The notes under the pieces: generated by a model
The model's database searches: none
Told to the model about the DNA's origin: nothing
What the model saw: the letters and a program-made list of their open reading frames with translations, nothing else
Program-made: the position numbers and the translations under genes
DNA from: an uncultured Lachnospiraceae bacterium
Lineage (GTDB): Bacteria > Bacillota > Clostridia > Lachnospirales > Lachnospiraceae
DNA: 12,342 nt
Direction of reading: 5' to 3'
Assembly (NCBI GenBank): GCA_902783765.1
Contig: CACZSB010000056.1
Span: 1 to 12,342, forward strand
Shown: piece by piece, positions 7,033 to 12,342 of the stretch
Numbering within the stretch: the stretch's first letter is position 1
Layout: each line of letters starts with the position of its first letter

Positions 7033-8034
7033 TTACTCCTGATTGGCCGGGCTTGCGGGCTTCCCCTGGCCGCTCTGATCGGCTCCGCCGATATCGATCA
7101 GGGTGTTCACGTTTTCGCTGCCCATATAGTAGGTGGGCAGGATCCCGTTCCACTGCTGGATGTAATAATAATTCAGCAAATCCCCGGTGAGCCATTCTGC
7201 AATGGCCCGGTTTTTGGCCGCTTCCTTCTGGCCGGCATATTCCGCCGCATCCGCCTGGATCTTAGTGACCGCCAGGTCCGCTTCGGCCTGGATCCGGGCC
7301 ACCTCCGCCGCCGCGTTGGCTTCAATCACATCCCGCTCCGCCTTGGCCTTCTGCTCCATATTCTTCTGGGCCTGCTCAATTTCCGCCTGAAGCTTGTTCT
7401 GAGCCGCCACCTGCTTGGATTCCACCGCATTGGTGAAGGCATCCGTAAAGTCCATATTTTCAATGGAGGTGCCCACCACCAGAATATTATACTGGGCCAG
7501 CTTTTCCCGCAGCAGATTCTCAATGGCGGCGGAAAGATCATCCCGGGCCGAAACCAGGTTTTCCGCAGTATAACGGGCTGTCTGCACCTTCACCGCCTCG
7601 GAGATATTGGGGGTGATGACCGTGTCAAAATAGCTGGTGCCGATGGTGCTGTAAATGGTCATGGCATTGTCCTTGCTGATTTGATAGTTCAGGGTATAGG
7701 CCACATTGACCTCCTGAATATCCGAGGAAAAGCAGCTTAAGGACACCGCCGCCTTCTGGACCCGATTGTCCAGGTTGATCACCTTCTGCCAGGGCAGCTT
7801 CCCATGAATCCCGGCATCCAGGGTATAATTTTCCACCCGCCCGAAGGTGGTTACCACCCCGGTATGGCCCGTGGGGACCGAGGTATAACAGGCGCTGCCC
7901 ACCAGCAAAGCCGCCAGCAAGCCGCCCAGGGCAAAGGCCATGGTGGATTTCTTTTTATCGCCATTCATTTTCATCACAACGCCCACCACGATACATACCA
8001 CCAATACAAGCAATCCCATAATCGCTCTTTCCAT
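7033..8034 (-). CDS. SPFH/prohibitin-family membrane protein
   Basis: A 333-residue protein of the stomatin/prohibitin/flotillin/HflKC superfamily. There are two hydrophobic segments near the N-terminus (about 4-21 and 32-51) separated by a basic loop (MNGDKKKST). An SPFH domain follows, starting at about VPTGHTGVVTTFGRV (53-67). Then comes a long Ala/Glu/Gln-rich coiled coil (roughly 215-290), with a Gly-rich tail. Such proteins form ring-like membrane scaffolds that organise proteases or lipid domains; the partner here is unknown. The start at 8032-8034 (MERAIMG) has an AGGAGG site about 7 bases upstream. The frame stays open upstream to 8214, but that stretch is the terminator, promoter and leader, and would place a charged tail before the first membrane segment. 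It appears to be a single-gene unit, converging with the AraC gene with no terminator visible between them. Confidence 0.9.
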   Translation of the reverse strand: MERAIMGLLVLVVCIVVGVVMKMNGDKKKSTMAFALGGLLAALLVGSACYTSVPTGHTGVVTTFGRVENYTLDAGIHGKLPWQKVINLDNRVQKAAVSLSCFSSDIQEVNVAYTLNYQISKDNAMTIYSTIGTSYFDTVITPNISEAVKVQTARYTAENLVSARDDLSAAIENLLREKLAQYNILVVGTSIENMDFTDAFTNAVESKQVAAQNKLQAEIEQAQKNMEQKAKAERDVIEANAAAEVARIQAEADLAVTKIQADAAEYAGQKEAAKNRAIAEWLTGDLLNYYYIQQWNGILPTYYMGSENVNTLIDIGGADQSGQGKPASPANQE

Positions 8035-8082
8035 GTAAAAGCCCTCCTTTCTCTGTTTTTCCTTTGGCTTTTCTTTTCTAAG

Positions 8083-8111
8083 ATTATATAAAAAAGAAGC
8101 GCCCGTGAAAA
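8083..8111 (-). promoter_or_regulatory. Predicted promoter of the SPFH gene
   Basis: On the minus strand a perfect TATAAT -10 box (plus 8083-8088) lies 17 bases from a weak TTTTCA -35 box (8106-8111). The -35 box falls within the terminator hairpin of the preceding operon, so terminator and promoter share sequence. The leader to the ATG is about 42 bases. Confidence 0.5.
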
Positions 8112-8118
8112 GGCGCTT
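8090..8118 (-). terminator. Rho-independent terminator after the XRE regulator gene
   Basis: A 7-bp stem (AAGCGCC at 8097-8103 with GGCGCTT at 8112-8118) and an 8-base loop are followed on the minus strand by C then TTTTTT. It lies 20 bases past the stop of the XRE-type gene. On the plus strand the stem is followed by only four T, so activity in that direction is doubtful. Confidence 0.82.
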
Positions 8119-8138
8119 TTGGAGAAGAATAGGCAGCT

Positions 8139-8654
8139 TTATTTTGCTTCTTCCCGATATTTCAAATACAATTCCTTGTTGATACGGCCTTCCGCCAGCA
8201 TCCGCTCCGCCCACAGCTGCAGGCCCTCCACGGTGATGGAGATGCTCTCCAGCTCCTGCTGGATCCGGACAAAATCCTCCACCTGGTCATCGTCCACCTG
8301 GCCGTTGGAGCAGATCTCTATGAGCCGGTCCCTGCTCCGCTGCATGGTATTTAAGGAAGCCAGCATCTCCAGCACGATCTCGGAAAGGGTTTTCGGCGGC
8401 ACCTCCGGCACATATTTTTCGCCTATGGGGCAGTCCCTGGCGCAGAAGATATTGCACAGGGAAGGTTCTTTATAGCCCCGGGCCATGATCAGGATCTCAT
8501 CCGGATGGGGCAGGCTCCGGCCGTTTTCGATTTTCTCGATCCGCTCCGGGGAGAGACCCTCTAAAAGCTCCGCTGCCTTTTCCCGGGAAAGACCCAGCGC
8601 CTCCCGGGCCAGCTGATAGGCGTTTTTGTTTTCTTTAACGGATACGCGTCCCAT
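8139..8654 (-). CDS. XRE-type helix-turn-helix protein with C-terminal Cys cluster
   Basis: A 171-residue small DNA-binding protein. The N-terminal helix-turn-helix of the XRE/Cro type spans about residues 10-60 (AYQLAREALGLSREKAAELL, then SPERIEKIENGRSLPHPDEI). It is followed by a compact Cys cluster, C67-x3-C71-x3-C75, with PIG after the last Cys, and then by a mostly helical, charged C-terminal half without a recognised domain. The Cys spacing could hold a metal ion or respond to redox state, which is inference. The ATG at 8652-8654 has an AAGGAGG site 5 bases upstream that overlaps the stop of the LUD gene, so the two are probably translationally coupled. It ends the pgi-MFS-LUD unit at a good terminator. 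Its targets are unknown. Confidence 0.85.
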   Translation of the reverse strand: MGRVSVKENKNAYQLAREALGLSREKAAELLEGLSPERIEKIENGRSLPHPDEILIMARGYKEPSLCNIFCARDCPIGEKYVPEVPPKTLSEIVLEMLASLNTMQRSRDRLIEICSNGQVDDDQVEDFVRIQQELESISITVEGLQLWAERMLAEGRINKELYLKYREEAK

Positions 8655-8663
8655 AAGTCCTCC

Positions 8664-9293
8664 TTAGAATCCCAGCTCTTCGCCCACCAGGATCACATGG
8701 ATCCGCTCCGGGTCCCGGGAAAAGCGGGTCAGGAGCATCTGGCAGCAAATGCTTTGCGGGGAGCGGCAATCCATGCAGTCTCCCGTTTTCTTACAGGGAG
8801 TGTCCACAGGAAAGCGCTGGGCGTTGATGGGGGCCGCCACATGCCGGGCCCGGCTTATGGCCGCTTCCGTATCCGGGGCCACCTTGTTCATGCCCACAAT
8901 AAACAGCACCTTCCGGGGGCCGTAGGCAATGGCGGAAACCCGGTTGGCATTGCCGTCGATATTCACCAGCACCCCATCCAGGGAAATGGCATTGGCGCTG
9001 CTCAGGAAAAAGTCTGCGTCATAGCATTCCAGATAGGCCTTGCGCTTATCCTCCATGCTGTCCCGGTCAATAAAGTGGTAATTGCCCTCCATCAGCGCCT
9101 TTTTCAGGCCGATTTCCGTTACGCTCTGGGCACCGCCCATGCCAATGGAGCTGCCCTCGGGGATCAGGGACAGGGCCAGCTTTAGGGCCTCGGCCTTATT
9201 CGGGGCATAATAGCCCTTCATATGGCGGCTTTCCAGATTCCGGATCAGGGTCCGGGCCAGGGTCTCATTGCGTTTCACAATGTTTTCGTCCAT
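8664..9293 (-). CDS. LUD-domain protein (DUF162, 'lactate utilization protein' type)
   Basis: A 209-residue protein of the LUD/LutC-YkgG superfamily. Family blocks are GMGGAQSVTEIG (51-62), NAISLDG (101-107), DGNANRVSAIAYGPRKV (113-129) and VGMNKV (133-138). Near the C-terminus there is a Cys cluster C167-x5-C173-x2-C176-x6-C183-C184, which I believe recurs in stand-alone clostridial members. LutC works with LutA and LutB in L-lactate oxidation, but neither partner is present here, so calling this a lactate enzyme would go too far. Stand-alone members have no firmly known reaction. The start ATG at 9291-9293 follows an AAAGGAG site by 7 bases, 12 bases after the MFS stop. It lies upstream of, and is coupled to, the XRE-type gene. 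Confidence 0.88.
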   Translation of the reverse strand: MDENIVKRNETLARTLIRNLESRHMKGYYAPNKAEALKLALSLIPEGSSIGMGGAQSVTEIGLKKALMEGNYHFIDRDSMEDKRKAYLECYDADFFLSSANAISLDGVLVNIDGNANRVSAIAYGPRKVLFIVGMNKVAPDTEAAISRARHVAAPINAQRFPVDTPCKKTGDCMDCRSPQSICCQMLLTRFSRDPERIHVILVGEELGF

Positions 9294-9305
9294 GGGGCAT
9301 CTCCT

Positions 9306-10742
9306 TTAATCCTTTTCTCCCAGGGCCTCCAGGCCCTTGATATTCTCCACTTTGTTCGCTTTGATATTTTTCACCTTCAGGATAAAGACCGTCAGGCTCA
9401 GCAGACACATAATCAGCACATAAACCGGCAGGGCGCTCCAGGCCAGGGTGGCATTCAGCACCAGCCCCAGCAGCACCGGCGTCACCGTTTGGGCCGACAT
9501 GCTGGCTGTGTAATAATATCCCGTGAAGCGGCCGATCTGCTTGGAGGAGCACAGCTCCACCACCATGGGGAAGGAGCAGTTGTGGACCAGAGCCATGCCG
9601 AAGCCCCGGAGGATCCCCATCAGGTACATCAGGGCCGGGAAGGAGAATTCTCCGTTGGCGCCGCTTACGAGGCCTGTGGGCCGCACAAAGCACATGATGG
9701 CCAGTCCCAGGCAGGTGAGGCCCAAACCGGCGGTAATGGTCCATTTTCGGCCGATTTTATCCGCCAGACTGCCGGCAATGGCAAAGCCCACCACCGAGGC
9801 AACCCCCCCTAAAATAATCAGGATCATGGTGGCGCTGGAGGAGGCATTCAAATAATAAATCACATAATTGCCCAGATAGGTGGCCAGGGCGTTATCCGCC
9901 ATGAACCAAAGGAATTCCGCCCCCAGAATGGCCAGGAGCATTTGCCGGTTTTCCCGGGACATGGGGCCGTCCTCGCTGACGGGGGTGACCACCGCCGCCA
10001 TTTTTTCGCCCAGGGCCATTTCCTCCTTCATTTCCTCCTCCACCTGGTTTTCCTTAATGGTGAAAAACAGCACCAGGGCCGAAATCACCATCAACAGGGA
10101 GGCTACGATAAAGGGGATTTCGATGATCCACAGCTTCCGGGCTTCATCTCCCACGTTTATATAATCGGAGAGCTTCAGGAAGATGCCCAGCACCGTGGCA
10201 AAGGCCCCGCCGAAATAGCCCATGATATTGATGACCCCATTGGCCTTGGCCCGCAGGGGCTTGGGGGTGATGTCCGGCATCAGGGCCACAGCGGGATTCC
10301 GGTACATCATCATGAAAAACAGCACCACCGCCATCATAATCACCATACCCACCACGTTGTTGGCGTGGAAAAACAGGGGGATGAAGGGGAAGGCCAGGGC
10401 CGAGGCGAAGGTGCCCAACAGGATGAAGGGCATCCGCTTGCCTATGGGGGTGCTGGTTCTGTCCGAAAGCCGGCCGAAAATAGGCAGGAGAATCAGGGCC
10501 GCCAGATTGTCGCAGGCCATGATGAGCCCCACCAGCCACTGAACATTCAGGATCTTATCCGGATCCGCGGCTTTCAGCTGGGCGGAGGACATCTGATACA
10601 TCCGCCGGGCAAAAATATCCGTGAGGAAGGTGGGACACCAGGAATCATAAACCTGCCATAAAAGCAGGATGCCGAAGAAGGCAAAGCCGATGAGGGCGGT
10701 TCGTTTATAATTCAGTTTCAATTCTTTTGTACTGGCTGTCAT
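9306..10742 (-). CDS. MFS transporter, SLC45/GPH-like (probable sugar carrier)
   Basis: A 478-residue major facilitator with about 12 membrane segments and a hydrophilic central loop (TIKENQVEEEMKEEMALGEK and following). The loop-2 motif reads GRLSDRTSTPIGKRMPF (90-106). The block YRNPAVALMPDITPKP (147-162), then LRAKANG (163-169), resembles SLC45-type and glycoside-pentoside-hexuronide carriers. A second copy of the loop motif, GSLADKIGRKW, starts the C-terminal half. Disaccharide or other sugar transport is likely and fits the adjacent pgi gene, but the substrate is not determined. The gene starts 36 bases after the pgi stop with only a weak site (AGGAACGGA) before the ATG, so its translation may depend on coupling or be modest. 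No promoter or terminator separates it from pgi. Confidence 0.9.
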   Translation of the reverse strand: MTASTKELKLNYKRTALIGFAFFGILLLWQVYDSWCPTFLTDIFARRMYQMSSAQLKAADPDKILNVQWLVGLIMACDNLAALILLPIFGRLSDRTSTPIGKRMPFILLGTFASALAFPFIPLFFHANNVVGMVIMMAVVLFFMMMYRNPAVALMPDITPKPLRAKANGVINIMGYFGGAFATVLGIFLKLSDYINVGDEARKLWIIEIPFIVASLLMVISALVLFFTIKENQVEEEMKEEMALGEKMAAVVTPVSEDGPMSRENRQMLLAILGAEFLWFMADNALATYLGNYVIYYLNASSSATMILIILGGVASVVGFAIAGSLADKIGRKWTITAGLGLTCLGLAIMCFVRPTGLVSGANGEFSFPALMYLMGILRGFGMALVHNCSFPMVVELCSSKQIGRFTGYYYTASMSAQTVTPVLLGLVLNATLAWSALPVYVLIMCLLSLTVFILKVKNIKANKVENIKGLEALGEKD

Positions 10743-10778
10743 TTCACGTCCGTTCCTGCTTTCTTTTAGATTGCTATG

Positions 10779-12101
10779 CTACAGGCGTTTCCGCAATTCT
10801 TCCCCGGCGGCTTCGAAGCCCGGCTTGCCCAAAAGGGCAAACATATTCTTTTTATAACTTTCCACCCCGGGCTGGTCAAAGGGGTTGACCCCCAGCATAT
10901 AGCCGCTGACCCCGCAGGCATATTCGAAAAAGTACAGGAGCTGTCCCAAATGGTCCGCGTCCAGCCGAGGCAGGCGTATCAGACTTACGGGTACCCCCCC
11001 GTCCAAATGGGCCAGCCGGGTGCCCTGAAGGGCGCTTTCATTGACAAAATCCATATCCCGGCCCGCCAGATAATTCAGGCCGTCTGAATCCCCCGGCTGC
11101 TCCCGGATGGCCAGGGGCCGGGCCGACTGCTCCACGCCAATCACGCTTTCCATTAAAATACGGCTGCCGTCCTGGATATATTGACCCATGGAATGGAGAT
11201 CCGTGGTTAAATCCACCGCTGCAGGGAAGATGCCCTTTCCGTCCTTTCCCTCGCTTTCCCCGTAAAGCTGCTTCCACCATTCTCCCAAATAATGGAGCCC
11301 CGGTTCGTAATTGGCCAGGATTTCCACGGTTTTTCCCTGGCGCAGCAGGCCGTTTCGCAGGGCGGCGTATTCACAGGCTATATTCTGGCCCGGATTATCC
11401 AGAAGCTGGCGGCGCATGGCCCGGGCGCCCTCCATCAGGGCGTCAATATCGATGCCTGCCGCCGCAATAGGCAGCAAGCCCACGGCGGTAAGGACACTGT
11501 AGCGGCCCCCCACGTCATCGGGTACCACAAAGCTTTCATAGCCTTCCTGCTCCGCCAGCTTTTTCAGGGCGCCCCGGCTTTTATCGGTGGTGGCATAAAT
11601 CCGCCGGGCGGTCTCCTGGCGGCCCAGCTTTTCTTCCAGGGCTTCCTTTAAAAGCCGGAAGGCGATGGCCGGCTCCGTGGTGGTGCCGGATTTGGATATC
11701 ACATTCAGGCAGACCCGCTTATCCTTGATATATGCCAGCAGATCTCCCAGATAACTGCTGCTGATTTGATGACCCGCAAAGATTATTTCCGGGCTCTTCT
11801 CCCCCGGCAGAGGAAAGGCAGGCGTTAGGGCGCTGATTACCGCCCGGGCGCCCAGATAGGAGCCCCCGATGCCCACCACCACCAGCACATCGCAGTCCCG
11901 GCGGATCCGCTCCGCCGCCGTTTTAATGCGTTCATATTCCTCCCGGTCGTACTGCTCCGGCAAGTCCCGCCAGCCTAAAAAGTCTGCGCCGGGGCCTGTG
12001 CCCTCCAAAAGAAAGCGTTCCGCCATGGCGGCCTCGCCTAAAAGCTCGCCCCAGCCGGCCTGCAAAAAGGGCCTGGCCTTGGCGCTGTCCAGTTTCAGCA
12101 T
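10779..12101 (-). CDS. pgi: Glucose-6-phosphate isomerase
   Basis: A 440-residue cytoplasmic enzyme that interconverts glucose 6-phosphate and fructose 6-phosphate in glycolysis and gluconeogenesis. The length fits the short Gram-positive PGI type. Motifs are the phosphosugar-binding GIGGSYLGAR (77-86), SKSGTTTEPA (136-145), PGI signature 1 DVGGRYSVLTA (196-206), the WWKQLYGESEGKDGKGIF block (275-292) and signature 2 FDQPGVESYKK (408-418). The start ATG at 12099-12101 has an AAGGAGG site about 8 bases upstream. It appears to be the first gene of a unit continuing into the MFS, LUD and XRE-type genes. Upstream are a TATAAT box and a short leader hairpin. Confidence 0.97.
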   Translation of the reverse strand: MLKLDSAKARPFLQAGWGELLGEAAMAERFLLEGTGPGADFLGWRDLPEQYDREEYERIKTAAERIRRDCDVLVVVGIGGSYLGARAVISALTPAFPLPGEKSPEIIFAGHQISSSYLGDLLAYIKDKRVCLNVISKSGTTTEPAIAFRLLKEALEEKLGRQETARRIYATTDKSRGALKKLAEQEGYESFVVPDDVGGRYSVLTAVGLLPIAAAGIDIDALMEGARAMRRQLLDNPGQNIACEYAALRNGLLRQGKTVEILANYEPGLHYLGEWWKQLYGESEGKDGKGIFPAAVDLTTDLHSMGQYIQDGSRILMESVIGVEQSARPLAIREQPGDSDGLNYLAGRDMDFVNESALQGTRLAHLDGGVPVSLIRLPRLDADHLGQLLYFFEYACGVSGYMLGVNPFDQPGVESYKKNMFALLGKPGFEAAGEELRKRL

Positions 12102-12124
12102 ATGGAGTGCCTCCTTATTTTCCG

Positions 12125-12139
12125 GCTGCCAGGGGCAGC
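12125..12139 (-). other. Small leader hairpin before pgi
   Basis: A perfect 6-bp inverted repeat (GCTGCC at 12125-12130, GGCAGC at 12134-12139) with a 3-base loop lies 8 bases before the pgi ribosome binding site on the transcript. No U-run follows, so it is not a terminator. It could shield the leader or protect the 5' end, but no function is shown. Confidence 0.35.
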
Positions 12140-12165
12140 TTCTGTCGTATCTCGATGATAGATTT

Positions 12166-12171
12166 ATTATA
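12166..12171 (-). promoter_or_regulatory. Candidate -10 box of the pgi promoter
   Basis: A perfect TATAAT on the minus strand (plus ATTATA) lies 64 bases before the pgi ATG in the intergenic gap. No good -35 box is found 16-18 bases upstream, where the sequence is GC-rich, so the promoter is either activator-dependent or this box is chance. Confidence 0.35.
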
Positions 12172-12236
12172 CACGAAAGTCCGTCGGCCCGCCACCGATT
12201 CCGGCGCTTTATTTTTTCTATAATTGGCCCCCCTCT

Positions 12237-12342
12237 TTACAGGGACAGCAGGTTCTGTTTTTCCGCCTCATGGGTGCGGATATAGTGGCGCCATTTGATA
12301 TAGCCGTAAATACTGTTGGTCAGATACCCTGCCTTTAAGACC
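12237..12342 (-). CDS. C-terminal fragment, possibly PnuC-type nicotinamide riboside transporter (5' end outside window)
   Basis: A minus-strand frame is open from the right edge of the window to a TAA at 12237-12239, giving the last 34 residues or so of a protein. The fragment ends in NSIYGYIKWRHYI followed by the polar tail RTHEAEKQNLLSL. An aromatic YGYxxW at the end of a final membrane segment followed by basic residues recalls the C-terminus of PnuC vitamin transporters. The fragment is too short for a firm call. It runs in the same direction as pgi, with 135 noncoding bases between. No clean terminator was seen after it. Codon choice matches the neighbouring genes. Confidence 0.5.
   Translation of the reverse strand, partial: VLKAGYLTNSIYGYIKWRHYIRTHEAEKQNLLSL

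Noticed and set aside
8035..8214. A 60-residue N-terminal extension of the SPFH protein
   Set aside because: The extension is translated from the preceding gene's end, the terminator and the leader, and a strong ribosome binding site precedes the internal ATG at 8032-8034.
9942..10661. A 239-codon plus-strand open frame opposite the MFS gene
   Set aside because: Antisense shadow of the carrier gene, with a His/Gln/Gly-rich composition unlike a real protein.
12186..12217. A possible plus-strand terminator (GC-rich imperfect repeat followed by a T-run)
   Set aside because: The stem can pair only as short alternative 3-4 bp arms, and no plus-strand gene leads into it.

Overview
The window looks like chromosomal DNA of an anaerobic or fermentative Bacillota (Firmicutes) member, probably a clostridial lineage. 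The reasons are near-consensus AAGGAGG ribosome binding sites, TATAAT-like and TATAAA boxes, U-tailed hairpin terminators, strong use of GC-ending codons inside genes with AT-rich intergenic DNA, and a 5-oxoprolinase operon laid out like the Bacillus subtilis ycsF-ycsG-ycsI-kipI-kipA cluster. The genus cannot be read from the sequence. No mobile element, CRISPR array, tRNA or rRNA was seen, and no gap longer than 300 bases lacks a gene. The largest gap is 5965-6161.

Layout, right to left, because nearly everything is on the minus strand. A 34-codon C-terminal fragment (12237-12342, possibly a PnuC-type vitamin transporter) is followed by a likely transcription unit: glucose-6-phosphate isomerase (pgi), an SLC45-like MFS carrier, a LUD-domain protein and a small XRE-type regulator with a Cys cluster. 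The unit ends at a terminator at 8090-8118. Next comes a separately promoted SPFH/prohibitin-like membrane protein (7033-8034), which converges with an AraC-type regulator (6162-7028, the only plus-strand gene) across a 4-base gap. The AraC gene diverges from the minus-strand operon pxpA - NRAMP-like carrier - pxpB - pxpC - DUF1445 protein (5964 to 1327), which ends at a clear terminator (1281-1304). The 5' two-thirds or so of metG then runs off the left edge.

Functional reading. PxpA, PxpB and PxpC together form the ATP-dependent 5-oxoprolinase that opens 5-oxoproline to glutamate. The DUF1445 protein belongs to the family that includes the D-glutamate cyclase domain, so it may feed the same 5-oxoproline/glutamate pool. 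The membrane protein between pxpA and pxpB is NRAMP-like but lacks the metal-binding DPGN and MPH signatures, so it may carry something other than a divalent metal. The AraC-type protein is the natural candidate regulator. A 40-bp imperfect dyad lies between the divergent promoters and overlaps the regulator's own predicted -10 box. The most interesting part of the window is this operon with its unusual carrier and regulator.
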